Below are positions 1-8,213 of a stretch of 47,178 nt of DNA, piece after piece. Numbering within the stretch: the stretch's first letter is position 1; every line of letters starts with the position of its first letter. The notes beneath the pieces are model-generated. The model was not told the DNA's origin, ran no database searches, and was given only the letters and a program-made list of their open reading frames with translations. A program made the translations under genes and the position numbers. This DNA is from Planctomycetota bacterium (lineage in GTDB: Bacteria; Planctomycetota; Phycisphaerae; Sedimentisphaerales; Anaerobacaceae): positions 1-47,178 of the forward strand of contig JAUWIG010000027.1 in assembly GCA_030605475.1 (NCBI GenBank), in the 5' to 3' direction.

Positions 1-16
1 ATTTAAGGAGAAAAAA

Positions 17-910
17 ATGAAGTCAATAGTCAAACAATTCAACAAAAAAACGGCGTTTACCCTTGTGGAGCTGCTTACCGTTATGACCATTGTTGTGATT
101 CTTTTCAGCCTGCTTGTGCCGTCTCTGAATATGGTCAGGCGATACGCCAAGAGGGTAAAACAAAATGCCCAGTTCCACAGCATCGCCGCCGGACTGGCCC
201 TTTTCGATGGCGAGTTCGATGGTTATCCGCCCTCAGACCCGTGTGACACAGCAGGCAGCGACTACTGCGGCGCGATGAAGCTTTGTGAGGCTATGGTGGG
301 CCAGGATTTGTTGGGTGTCCACGAGAACACGATTTTCAGACAAGATGGTACGGATGGTAGTGTTGACCTATATCCTACTTTCTCTGACCCGCTAACCGTT
401 GCTGACCGCGAGAACTTGAAAGCCAGAAAAGGGCCGTATGTGCCGGTCGAACGTGTTACTGTATGTGCGATGCAGGATTTGTATTCCGGTGTTGGGAGCT
501 TTGATGTAAATTCGGTTGTTTTGTGCGATGAGTATAGTCGTGTAAGGAACCTGAAAACTGGAAAGAAAGTTGGTATGCCTATACTTTACTACAAGGCGGA
601 TATATCGAAGACCTTCCATGACTCAACAAACATGGACCAGAGTATTTACGCTTCCGCTGACAATCAGGAATTGGTTGACCTTGCCTTGCCGTGGGATGCT
701 GCTTTTAATCATCTTATTGCCACAAGTGGCACCGCACCAGACGGGAGCACGGCAGACTGGGAAATATTCTACAGCGATAAATACGAGATATGCGATGATA
801 AGATTACCTCAATCGCCAGGCCTAAAAATGCAGATTCTTATATCCTGATTTCCGCGGGATTTGACGGTGTGTATGGCACAGAGGACGATGTATTCAATTT
901 TCCAGATTAG
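17..910 (+). CDS. GspG-like type II secretion pseudopilin (long form)
   Basis: This is a pseudopilin of a type II secretion / type IV pilus-like system, inserted in the inner membrane and processed by prepilin peptidase. The N-terminus has a basic leader, a cleavage site A13|F14 in the motif AFTLVE with Glu at +5, and one hydrophobic helix. The C-terminus has DGVYGTEDD, matching the calcium-binding loop known from GspG. At 297 aa it is about twice the length of classical GspG, with the extra residues between helix and calcium loop. AAGGAG at 5-10 precedes the ATG at good spacing. It is a paralog of the next gene (shared YPPS, LLG, ILYYKAD, SYILI blocks) and opens the operon visible here. Its exact role within the pseudopilus is inferred. 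Confidence 0.88.
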   Translation: MKSIVKQFNKKTAFTLVELLTVMTIVVILFSLLVPSLNMVRRYAKRVKQNAQFHSIAAGLALFDGEFDGYPPSDPCDTAGSDYCGAMKLCEAMVGQDLLGVHENTIFRQDGTDGSVDLYPTFSDPLTVADRENLKARKGPYVPVERVTVCAMQDLYSGVGSFDVNSVVLCDEYSRVRNLKTGKKVGMPILYYKADISKTFHDSTNMDQSIYASADNQELVDLALPWDAAFNHLIATSGTAPDGSTADWEIFYSDKYEICDDKITSIARPKNADSYILISAGFDGVYGTEDDVFNFPD

Positions 911-1027
911 AGTGATGGCCGGATGAACAGTTCGGCAGGACAACAACTGCTATGGGATGGAATTGCTGGAATGGAGTTGTGAAAATTGTCATTGATAACA
1001 AGGATAAATTTATAAAAGGGGATTGCT

Positions 1028-1822
1028 GTGAAGCGTAAAAGACCAGGATTTACGTTAGTGGAGCTGGTGGCGGTTATAGCGACAATCGCAGTATTGCTTG
1101 GGCTGCTTATCCCTGCTCTAAGTATGGTGCGCAGGAGTGCAAAAGAAACGGCGCAAAAGGCCCAGCTTACCGCCATCGATTTGGCCCTGTTGGCCTTTAA
1201 AAACGATTACGGCGATTATCCACCGTCCGAGGAGTCTACGACAGGGCCGGCTGGCCGTTACGACGGTTCGCAACAGCTTGCTGAAGCTCTTGTGGGCTGG
1301 GACCTGCTGGGTTTTCATCCGGATTCAGAATGGAGGTCAGATGGGAAGGACGCATTTTTAAATGATATATACAACTATACAGACCCTGATAATTTGAATG
1401 AGCGAAGGGGGCCTTACCTGGACCTTGCGACTGCCAATGTTTTCAAAGTTGGAGACTTGTTTGGTGCCCCCGGGCCGGTGGACCCGAATACGTATGTGAT
1501 TTGCGATTCATTTCGTGTAAAGAGGGTACCCGTCGGCGGTAGAATCGTCAAGGCAGGGACTCCAATTCTTTATTACAAGGCAGATGCTTCAAAGAAAACA
1601 ATAACTGAAATTTACGATGTTAATGATAATTTAGAGTTCATTGGTTTGGATAAGATGACAGATGGAGAGCCCCATCCGCTTTTTGGTTTTGTCCCCTTCT
1701 ACAATCATATTACTGACCCGAAAATAGCGATACCTTGGCCTTACAGGCCTGATTCATACATATTAATCACAGCGGGGGCGGACGGCCTGTATGGCACAAG
1801 CGACGATATTTGCAACTTTTGA
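1028..1822 (+). CDS. GspG-like type II secretion pseudopilin (paralog of the preceding gene)
   Basis: A second long pseudopilin of 264 aa. It starts with GTG at 1028, with AGGGG about 7 bases upstream. The prepilin site is G7|F8 (GFTLVE), followed by the membrane helix. The C-terminal DGLYGTSDD is the GspG calcium-loop signature. The body aligns with the preceding protein through YPPSE, the LVGWDLLG block, TPILYYKAD and PDSYILI, so the two arose by duplication. The 117-bp gap between them holds no other gene. Planctomycete genomes often carry many such H-X9-DG-like prepilins. Whether this one is the major subunit or a minor one cannot be read from sequence. Confidence 0.87.
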   Translation: MKRKRPGFTLVELVAVIATIAVLLGLLIPALSMVRRSAKETAQKAQLTAIDLALLAFKNDYGDYPPSEESTTGPAGRYDGSQQLAEALVGWDLLGFHPDSEWRSDGKDAFLNDIYNYTDPDNLNERRGPYLDLATANVFKVGDLFGAPGPVDPNTYVICDSFRVKRVPVGGRIVKAGTPILYYKADASKKTITEIYDVNDNLEFIGLDKMTDGEPHPLFGFVPFYNHITDPKIAIPWPYRPDSYILITAGADGLYGTSDDICNF

Positions 1823-1827
1823 AATTA

Positions 1828-1862
1828 GTTCATAGTTCATAGTTCATAGTTCGTGGTTCATA
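1828..1862. repeat. Heptamer array, left arm of deleted four-helix-bundle cassette
   Basis: Five head-to-tail 7-nt units: GTTCATA, GTTCATA, GTTCATA, GTTCGTG, GTTCATA. It begins 5 bases after the stop of the upstream pseudopilin gene. It is the inverted counterpart of the array at 1930-1957. Confidence 0.9.
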
Positions 1863-1872
1863 GTAGTACACA

Positions 1873-1947
1873 ATGGGATTTAGTTTTGAGAATCTTGATG
1901 TTAAGTGGCTTAAAAAGCTCCATAAGTCGATGAACAATGAACAATAA
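1873..1947 (+). pseudogene. Internally deleted derivative of the four-helix-bundle gene (24 codons)
   Basis: Bases 1871-1902 match the start of the intact gene at 3261-3292 at 31 of 32 positions, and 1903-1936 resembles its last bases. The middle, about 280 bp, is missing. The result is still one open frame beginning MGFSFENLDV and ending SMNNEQ, compared with MGFNFENLDV and SMNQ in the full gene. It has the same inverted heptamer arms as the full cassette, so it looks like a MITE-type deletion derivative. Its stop overlaps the start of the next pseudopilin gene. A functional mini-protein is possible but there is no evidence for one. Confidence 0.8.
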
Positions 1948-1957
1948 ACAACGAACA
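1930..1957. repeat. Heptamer array, right arm of deleted cassette
   Basis: Four 7-nt units: ATGAACA, ATGAACA, ATAAACA, ACGAACA. These are reverse complements of the GTTCAT-type units at 1828-1862. The start codon of the following pseudopilin gene (1937) lies inside the second unit. Confidence 0.88.
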
Positions 1958-2377
1958 AAAAAAGGCGTAACGCTCGTCGAGATATTGGTTGTTGTGGCCA
2001 TAATCGCGATTTTGACCACAATAGTAATCAGCGTCGCCGCTCGTATTGATAATCAGTCCAAAGAAAGGAGCCTCGAAGGCACTTTTGTGCTGTTGGAGAG
2101 TGCGTTGCAAGAATATTATGAATATTGGGGTTATTTTCCCGTCGACGTCGATCCTAACGTAACGCTTTACACACAGCTTCACTCAACACCGAGTTCCCGG
2201 AAGATACTGGAACAAATTAGCGGCTCTCTGATTGATGAGGAGCATCGCATACGCATATACGACCAGTGGGGAACGGTGTTGGATTACAGATATGACCCCA
2301 ATGATAATTTTCCAGAGCTAATTTCTGCGGGGCCGGACAAAATTTTCGGCACTGCCGACGATATAACCAGCAGATAA
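1937..2377 (+). CDS. gspG: GspG-type major pseudopilin
   Basis: At 146 aa this has the classical GspG size. The leader MNNKQRTKKG is cut before VTLVE, followed by a hydrophobic helix. The mid region has YYEYWGYFP and the end has ISAGPDKIFGTADD, the typical GspG calcium loop. By family knowledge it polymerises into the periplasmic pseudopilus of the type II secretion system. The first codons come from the heptamer array that ends the deleted four-helix-bundle cassette, and no clear Shine-Dalgarno is seen. The native 5' end may therefore have been replaced by the insertion. It lies 5 bases upstream of the GspH-like gene. Confidence 0.88.
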   Translation: MNNKQRTKKGVTLVEILVVVAIIAILTTIVISVAARIDNQSKERSLEGTFVLLESALQEYYEYWGYFPVDVDPNVTLYTQLHSTPSSRKILEQISGSLIDEEHRIRIYDQWGTVLDYRYDPNDNFPELISAGPDKIFGTADDITSR

Positions 2378-2382
2378 AAAAG

Positions 2383-3222
2383 ATGAAAATAAAATTTAAA
2401 CAATCCGGTCTTACGCTGATGGAGATGACGGTTGTCATCGTGGTTATAGCGCTGCTTACCGCTCTTTCAATGCCGGCTGTTCGTACGTTTTTTAGCTCGA
2501 TGGCCACGTCAGGCGGGACAAGGAGTTTGATAAGCGCAAGCTTGTCCTCTGCCCGCGCCGTCGCCGCGAAAAAACAGCGCTACGCCGGCATACGCTTCCA
2601 AAAAGTGTATGACCCTAACGGCCTGCTCAACGCCTCTCAATATATAATCTTTATTGTACAAGACCCGGAAATATTAGCTTGGGGCTTTCGGGCAGTGGAG
2701 GGCATCCAGCCAATAAAACTGCCTGATTCTGTTGGTGTGATGGATTTGATTCGTGTGAGCCGAGATTATAATCCAGGCAATCATCAGACCTATATTATGG
2801 AGGAAACGCGGATTGCAAACGATGTTATGATTGCCGAACAGAACGACCTTATTGATACTACAGCTTTTTCGATAGTTTTCTCACCATCCGGCAAAATGGT
2901 AATTCACGAGGTACGCGTGAGGAATAAGAATGGCTTTGTAGATAGCACAGGCAACTCGGACATTAGTTATGATGACGTTTTTAATAAGAAGATGCGAGTA
3001 GATGCCGGTTTGGCAATGTTTTATCAAGACGATTATTTCGATCCTGACTTGAATTCCTATCCGGATTATGGCCTGGGGCCGGAATCAAGCCGGAGCGGTT
3101 TCATTATCTATGAAAAGGATAAATTCAAACAGGCCTATGACAGAGGGCTGGCGTGGTCGGATTATCTGAGTCAGTTAAGGCCGATTTACATTAACCCATA
3201 TACAGGGACGATAATAAATTAG
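2383..3222 (+). CDS. GspH/FimT-like minor pseudopilin
   Basis: The N-terminus is a short basic leader, then G9|L in the motif GLTLMEM, then a hydrophobic helix ending at the FFSS region. The segment TRSLISASLSSARAVAAKKQRYAGI is typical of GspH/FimT proteins, where the helix is followed by a set of beta strands. It has 279 aa, longer than the usual 150-200. It begins 5 bases after the gspG stop, so the two are surely cotranscribed. GspH is thought to join the tip and body of the pseudopilus. The subtype call rests on gene order (G-H-I-J-K) and the ARAVAAKKQ block. Confidence 0.8.
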   Translation: MKIKFKQSGLTLMEMTVVIVVIALLTALSMPAVRTFFSSMATSGGTRSLISASLSSARAVAAKKQRYAGIRFQKVYDPNGLLNASQYIIFIVQDPEILAWGFRAVEGIQPIKLPDSVGVMDLIRVSRDYNPGNHQTYIMEETRIANDVMIAEQNDLIDTTAFSIVFSPSGKMVIHEVRVRNKNGFVDSTGNSDISYDDVFNKKMRVDAGLAMFYQDDYFDPDLNSYPDYGLGPESSRSGFIIYEKDKFKQAYDRGLAWSDYLSQLRPIYINPYTGTIIN

Positions 3223-3249
3223 TTCGTGGTTCATAGTTCATTGTTCATC
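3222..3249. repeat. Heptamer array, left arm of intact four-helix-bundle cassette
   Basis: Four units: GTTCGTG, GTTCATA, GTTCATT, GTTCATC. It begins at the stop codon of the GspH-like gene. Confidence 0.9.
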
Positions 3250-3262
3250 GAGAGAAGATGCA

Positions 3263-3616
3263 ATGGGATTTAATTTTGAGAATCTTGATGTTTATCATAA
3301 AGCGGTAGATTTCGCTAATGACATTTATTTACTAACAAAAACTTTTCCAAAAGATGAAATGTTTGGTTTAACAAGCCAGCTAAGGAGAGCAGCAGTTTCT
3401 ATATCGTTGAATATTTCGGAAGGGTCGGCGCGAAGCAAAAAAGACTTCAGTCGTTTTATTGATGTGGCCAGAGGTTCAATTTTCGAATGCGTTACAGTAC
3501 TGCAAATATCGCTGAAACAAGGTTATGTTGATAAGAAAAATTTTACTAATTTACAAAATAAATTAACAGACTTGTCAAAGATGTTGAGCGGTTTAAAACG
3601 CTCTATGAACCAATGA
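3263..3616 (+). CDS. Four-helix-bundle protein (23S rRNA intervening-sequence protein family)
   Basis: The 117-aa protein matches the small four-helix-bundle family (S23 / 23S rRNA IVS type): an opening FENLDVYHKAVDFA, a middle LTSQLRRAAVSISLNISEGSAR, then FIDVARGSIFECVTVLQI, and a closing helix. The family is related to the accessory protein of diversity-generating retroelements, but its own molecular function is unknown. The gene interrupts the pseudopilin operon in the same direction and is framed by inverted heptamer arrays (3222-3249 and 3612-3646). Its stop codon TGA lies inside the right array. A purine-rich GAGAGAAGA precedes the ATG. It appears to be the cargo of a small mobile cassette. 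Confidence 0.9.
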   Translation: MGFNFENLDVYHKAVDFANDIYLLTKTFPKDEMFGLTSQLRRAAVSISLNISEGSARSKKDFSRFIDVARGSIFECVTVLQISLKQGYVDKKNFTNLQNKLTDLSKMLSGLKRSMNQ

Positions 3617-3646
3617 ACAACAAACAATGAACAATGAACAATGAAC
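3612..3646. repeat. Heptamer array, right arm of intact four-helix-bundle cassette
   Basis: Five units: AATGAAC, AACAAAC, AATGAAC, AATGAAC, AATGAAC, the reverse complement of GTTCATT. It contains both the stop of the four-helix-bundle gene and the start of the next pseudopilin gene. Confidence 0.9.
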
Positions 3647-4431
3647 AAAAACATAGAGGTTTTTCTCTTACCGAGGTCTTATTATCTGTCGGCGTATTCT
3701 CTATCGGGATGATTTTTATAGCTGGCGTATTTCCCGTAGCCATCCATTTTACCACAATTGCCACCGAGCGAACCCTCGCAGCGGTGGTAGCCGACGAGGC
3801 CTTTGCAAAAATAAAACTTTATGGTATTGACTTTAACTCTCCTCCGTTGCCTGCGGATTCGAATACCTGTGTTAATTTTAATGATGTTTCATATTTTCCC
3901 CTTAATCCGGGCGAATTCGCGTATCCTTCGGACCCTAATATCGACATCTTGAAAAAACAATATTACTGGTCGGCCCTTTGCAGACGAGTGGACCTGTCTA
4001 ATTCCCTCGTGCAGGTAACCGTCTTTGTCAGCAGGAAGACAGGGGCCAGTAGAGAGTATTGGTGCCAAAATTCGGCTGATCCAAACTTCCTTATAACAGT
4101 TGCCGAGCCGGTACCGATTCCTGTTAATGTCTCACAAGCCGCAAGTTTAGATGAACTCTGGATAAATGATTTTTACCCTGGTATTGATGAGAAAAGCTTT
4201 ATCAATGATGGCTATACGATAGTGGATGGCGAAACTGGTCAGTTTTATCGGGTGCTGGAGCGGTACGCCGATGACCCCGGCACGCCGGCGGTGAGCGAGG
4301 ATGAAATAATTCTGCTTGACAGGGTTTGGCAGGGCAGCGCTCTGCCTGGTTGGGTTTGGGTGGTTCCGTCACCGGCCAACGGCGGCAGATACCCCTGTAA
4401 AGCAGTGTATCAGAAAGTAATAAGTTTTTAA
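3634..4431 (+). CDS. GspI/PilV-like minor pseudopilin
   Basis: A prepilin of 265 aa with leader MNNEQKHRG, cleavage before FSLTE, and a helix containing VGVFSIGMIFIAGVFPVA. The SLTEVLLSVGVFSIGM pattern is that of GspI/PilV-type minor pilins. Gene order between the GspH-like and GspJ-like genes supports the GspI assignment. The leader peptide is encoded by the heptamer array, and other in-phase ATGs exist there, so the start is uncertain by a few codons. It lies 10 bp upstream of the GspJ-like gene. In known systems GspI nucleates the tip complex with J and K. Confidence 0.8.
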   Translation: MNNEQKHRGFSLTEVLLSVGVFSIGMIFIAGVFPVAIHFTTIATERTLAAVVADEAFAKIKLYGIDFNSPPLPADSNTCVNFNDVSYFPLNPGEFAYPSDPNIDILKKQYYWSALCRRVDLSNSLVQVTVFVSRKTGASREYWCQNSADPNFLITVAEPVPIPVNVSQAASLDELWINDFYPGIDEKSFINDGYTIVDGETGQFYRVLERYADDPGTPAVSEDEIILLDRVWQGSALPGWVWVVPSPANGGRYPCKAVYQKVISF

Positions 4432-4441
4432 CCGTCTCAAA

Positions 4442-5491
4442 ATGAAGAAAGCCTTTACACTAATTGAGCTTGTGGTTGCTGTCGCGCTTCTGGCTATGGT
4501 GCTGGCCTTTGCGAGCACGATTTTCAGAGTCAGTATAGGGGCAACACGCACCGGCCGTGCAAACTCTGAAATTATGCAAAAACTGCGGGCCATTACCGAC
4601 CAGCTTAACACAGATTTCAAAGGCATTCAGAGAGATGCTCCGCTTTTGATATGGTTCCAGCAGGACCCGAACGACCCCGACCAGCGATATGACCAGATTA
4701 TGTTTTTTGCCAACGGCGATTTCCAATCAACTCAGTTGTACGATAGCGGAGTCCCAGCCTACACTGGTGAGCCGGTAATAGGAAACGTCGCCAGAATATA
4801 TTACGGCCAGGCCCAGAGCCTCGACCCCAACGATACAATGCAGAACCCCTGGGACCTGGATGAAGAGGACCGACTGCTTGCCAGGCGCCGGCACATTTTA
4901 ACCGCTGACCCGGACCTTTATATCTGGCCCGGCGATGTTAATGAAACTTTCGGTGAAAATTACGTTGGTGTAGAAGGGTATAATAACAATGAGATATTTG
5001 AGCATGACAGATTGTCGCTATCTCGGTGGAAGACAATACATAGAAATGACTATGATGCCGTTATTAGCACCTGTTTTGGCTTTCGTCCCTGGATTGATAT
5101 GTATGACCCGAACACCTACCATAAATTAATGTGCGATGGTATTAGTAGTTTGGCAATCCAGTGGGCGTATTGGGACACTGACGATAACGAGTTACGCTGG
5201 TTTCCAAGTGACGACCCCGATGGTGATGGCAGCTACGTGGATTCTCATTTTGGCTTAATGGACCCTATTGACAATGAAAAGTTTGGCGTCTTTTTTAATG
5301 TTTCGCATGCTCCATCTCCTCCTCCGTACGCAGTTTGGTATCCTATCGAGGATGTGCAATATAAGACAACTGGTGAGGAGTTTCCTTCTGACTTTTATCC
5401 TGAAGCCCTCAAATTTACTTTTACGCTGTATGATTCGAAGGGGATTTTAGAGAAAGGGCAGAGGTTTACGCATATTGTTTATTTGGACTGA
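4442..5491 (+). CDS. GspJ-like minor pseudopilin
   Basis: The start MKKA|FTLIE is a minimal prepilin leader, followed by a hydrophobic helix (VVAVALLAMVLAFAS) and the segment MQKLRAITDQLNTDFKGIQRD, which is characteristic of GspJ. At 349 aa it is longer than the usual 200 or so, with Asp-Pro-Asn-rich insertions (DPNDPDQ, DPNDTMQ) common in proteins of this genome. It is placed between the GspI- and GspK-like genes. No strong Shine-Dalgarno is visible, which suggests coupling to the upstream gene. Confidence 0.8.
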   Translation: MKKAFTLIELVVAVALLAMVLAFASTIFRVSIGATRTGRANSEIMQKLRAITDQLNTDFKGIQRDAPLLIWFQQDPNDPDQRYDQIMFFANGDFQSTQLYDSGVPAYTGEPVIGNVARIYYGQAQSLDPNDTMQNPWDLDEEDRLLARRRHILTADPDLYIWPGDVNETFGENYVGVEGYNNNEIFEHDRLSLSRWKTIHRNDYDAVISTCFGFRPWIDMYDPNTYHKLMCDGISSLAIQWAYWDTDDNELRWFPSDDPDGDGSYVDSHFGLMDPIDNEKFGVFFNVSHAPSPPPYAVWYPIEDVQYKTTGEEFPSDFYPEALKFTFTLYDSKGILEKGQRFTHIVYLD

Positions 5492-5495
5492 ATTA

Positions 5496-5523
5496 GATAC
5501 GAGATGCAAGATACGAGATACGA
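5496..5523. repeat. Heptamer array, GATACGA type, overlapping a start codon
   Basis: Four units: GATACGA, GATGCAA, GATACGA, GATACGA. The start codon of the GspK-like gene (5504) is made by the second unit, and the units encode its first residues MQDTRYE. Confidence 0.88.
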
Positions 5524-8164
5524 AATTGGCTCGGCTCTTATCTTAGCTGTAGTTTTGACCAGCCTGCTGGCAATTGTCGGCGTGATGTTTGTTATGGTTG
5601 CACGTGTGGACAGAATGGCGACCTCTTCCATAGCGGAAAATAAAGAGCTAAATTCCGCCGTAGAAACAGTCATCGCAAGGCTATCACAGGTGTTGGCTTT
5701 AGACGTCCCGCACAACGACCCTTGCCGGACAGCCCAGGAATACTATGATTATCCCGATACCGGCAATCCCTGGCTGGCGAGTCTTGAACCTTATGAACTG
5801 GGCGGCGATTATTACTGGCGACAGATAAGCGATGTTACGGGCTATCTGGCTGACCCTAATCACAATTACAGCAGAACTAACATAAGAGCTTATATCGTAG
5901 GTGACCACGAAGCCATATATGATTCGAATGAGCCGAACCAGATTGCTGACGCCGATGGTGATGGCGTAGCCGATTCAAAATGGATTGAGCTTCAAGATAT
6001 CACCACAGGCAAAGGCAGACCCATCTACGCAGCCATTAGAATTATCGACAATGGCGGAATGTTAAATCTCAGTACAGTTTTTGCCGATCCAGGCGGGTCT
6101 GATGAGCGTAAGGGTGATAAGCTCACGGACATTTATATAGACGGACTGGTAAAGACCGGCACCAACTATATTGATAAGTTTATCGCTAACAGGAGTGGGG
6201 ATTCTACTATCACGAAAGCGGCAGCCGAGCAATATCATAACGAAGTTAGCCGTAGAATTGAGAATCCAGCTATGACTGATCCGGCTTATACCTTGTATGA
6301 TATCAGTGATGAACTGTCTTTACGGAACAGATTCGTTGTCTACAATAGACCAACAATTACACGTCTGGAATCGCAAGATTGTTTTGGCAATTCTCTCAGG
6401 AATAACAACGCCTGGACACCCGTAGATGACTCCGATAGCTTTAAAAAATGGAAAAGACGAATGGACCCCAATCATCCTGACAATAATGACTTAGATCCTA
6501 ACCAATCTGATAATCTCTATGCTTTCCGAAAGCTTCTCACCACCTACAATATGGACCGGATTATAAATCCTGCTGGCGATAAAATGCTGTGTATTAACGA
6601 CTCCGACCCTAACGTTAGTTTTATATACAACGCGTTAAGAGCGGGACTTTACGATGGTGGAATGGCTGACCCTAATAGCCTGGCTGCGCAAATGGCCGTT
6701 AATCTAAAAGACTTTCGCGATAACGATTCAAACGTAGCTACCATTAGTGTGGAGGGCAATCGCTATTATGGTTTTGAAGCCCAGCCGTTCATCACTGAAA
6801 TCGGTATGAAGGTTATATTTGGTCCCCCTAACTACATTCACTATGCGCTTGAACTCTACAACCCATTCAGTCAGCCCATAGGCTTAGAAGACTTTGTGCT
6901 TGAGCTTAATTGCGGCAGCGAGTCTCGTGTTGTATCATTTGACCCCGGCGATATAATTGACGCGAATAGCTGCTTCGTAATTGCCAGCGACCTTACTGCG
7001 TTTGGTGTAGTTGATAAGCAAGACCCAAACCTCAGTTTCTTTGGGACCTGGAAACCACCCGACCTGGGTTTGCCTCGCCCAGCAGGACCGCCGCCATATC
7101 TCCCACCATTTTCTCCAGTTGCCGATGCAAATTTGCTCCTTAAGCGCGATGTAGGGGACCCAAACATATATATTGACAGGCAGGTAGTCGACCGGAGCAT
7201 AGTTGACCTAGACTGCCTTTTGGGTGACTGCACACGGTATTTCGGGCGTGATGTCCGCGATTGGCATATTGTTTATCAAACATTAGAAGCAAGCGCAAGC
7301 TCCCTCGGCATAATAAATAATATCGACCCTGCTCTGTTTACGGGGCATAATTTCAGTTTCTTTCTTCCTAATCCCCTCGATCCCAACCGGGAATTCATTA
7401 CGGTTGGCGACATTCCCCGAATCTTGAAAATCGGGCACGGCGTCGAGCCTAACAGCACCATCGGAGAACAATTAGGGCGGTGGGGAACAAATGAGGAATA
7501 TGAGGTAAGATTAGACCTGCAAGACCCCAATCATAGAAATGTTTTCCAATATCTAACGGTCTTCGACCCGGCCAACGATGGAATTAACAACGATGGGGAC
7601 GTGATACCCAATGATGGGAACGACCTGATAGATGAGGACAATCTGGATGGGACCCCTGAATGGAAAATTCCCGGCAGGATAAACATCAACACCGCACCCT
7701 GGTACGTAATAGCTCAATTGCCCTGGGTCTCCGGCGAGCTTGCCCAGGCGATAGTCGCTTACCGGGATAGGGCAGTTGTTGTTGATAATAATGATATTGA
7801 TTATACCAGCCGACCGGGAGAGCCGGGCCTTAGAAGTATCGGGGAGCTAAACCAGGTTGTTGGCTCGAACCCTGATTATAGTATCGATTACTATGCGCTT
7901 GATTCTAACGATTTGGGCGTTTTCCCGGATTTAACGCCAAATGATGGTTTAGGATACGATTTCGAAGAGCGTGATGTTATTTTCTCCCGCCTCAGCAATC
8001 TTGTTACTGTACGAAGCGATGTCTTTACCGCTTACATACTCGTTCGCATCGACACTGATGGCCCGCAGAAAAGAGTTGTGGCCATACTTGACAGAAGTGA
8101 TGTGTATCCTGCTGCCGGCAGGGTGAAAGTGCGTGCGCTGCATCCGGTCCCCGACCCAAGGTAA
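5504..8164 (+). CDS. GspK-like pseudopilus tip protein
   Basis: An 886-aa protein with one N-terminal helix (SALILAVVLTSLLAIVGVMFVMVARVDRM) but no Glu at +5, as is normal for GspK. Near residue 725 the block PGRININTAPWYVIAQLP, then a helix-hairpin-helix region with AYRD, matches the GspK/ComEA-like HhH segment. It is more than twice the length of Proteobacterial GspK (about 320 aa), the extra length being Asp/Asn/Pro-rich. The central part (near 430-640) has a beta-rich ALELYNPFSQPIGLEDFVLEL block resembling a lamin-tail-type beta domain. It ends the pseudopilin operon. Its first seven codons come from a heptamer array. Confidence 0.82.
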   Translation: MQDTRYEIGSALILAVVLTSLLAIVGVMFVMVARVDRMATSSIAENKELNSAVETVIARLSQVLALDVPHNDPCRTAQEYYDYPDTGNPWLASLEPYELGGDYYWRQISDVTGYLADPNHNYSRTNIRAYIVGDHEAIYDSNEPNQIADADGDGVADSKWIELQDITTGKGRPIYAAIRIIDNGGMLNLSTVFADPGGSDERKGDKLTDIYIDGLVKTGTNYIDKFIANRSGDSTITKAAAEQYHNEVSRRIENPAMTDPAYTLYDISDELSLRNRFVVYNRPTITRLESQDCFGNSLRNNNAWTPVDDSDSFKKWKRRMDPNHPDNNDLDPNQSDNLYAFRKLLTTYNMDRIINPAGDKMLCINDSDPNVSFIYNALRAGLYDGGMADPNSLAAQMAVNLKDFRDNDSNVATISVEGNRYYGFEAQPFITEIGMKVIFGPPNYIHYALELYNPFSQPIGLEDFVLELNCGSESRVVSFDPGDIIDANSCFVIASDLTAFGVVDKQDPNLSFFGTWKPPDLGLPRPAGPPPYLPPFSPVADANLLLKRDVGDPNIYIDRQVVDRSIVDLDCLLGDCTRYFGRDVRDWHIVYQTLEASASSLGIINNIDPALFTGHNFSFFLPNPLDPNREFITVGDIPRILKIGHGVEPNSTIGEQLGRWGTNEEYEVRLDLQDPNHRNVFQYLTVFDPANDGINNDGDVIPNDGNDLIDEDNLDGTPEWKIPGRININTAPWYVIAQLPWVSGELAQAIVAYRDRAVVVDNNDIDYTSRPGEPGLRSIGELNQVVGSNPDYSIDYYALDSNDLGVFPDLTPNDGLGYDFEERDVIFSRLSNLVTVRSDVFTAYILVRIDTDGPQKRVVAILDRSDVYPAAGRVKVRALHPVPDPR

Positions 8165-8186
8165 ACCATATCAGTGCTCACCCCAC

Positions 8187-8202
8187 CTGATAATTGTCAG
8201 GC
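8187..8202. other. Small palindrome between convergent genes
   Basis: CCTGATAATTGTCAGG is an imperfect 16-bp palindrome in the 49-bp gap between the convergent GspK-like and subtilase genes. It has no T-run, so a terminator role is only a guess. Confidence 0.35.
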
Positions 8203-8213
8203 AGCGCCTCTTG

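Noticed and set aside
3222..3646. Diversity-generating retroelement, since its accessory protein is also a four-helix bundle
   Set aside because: There is no reverse transcriptase, template repeat or variable repeat in the window.
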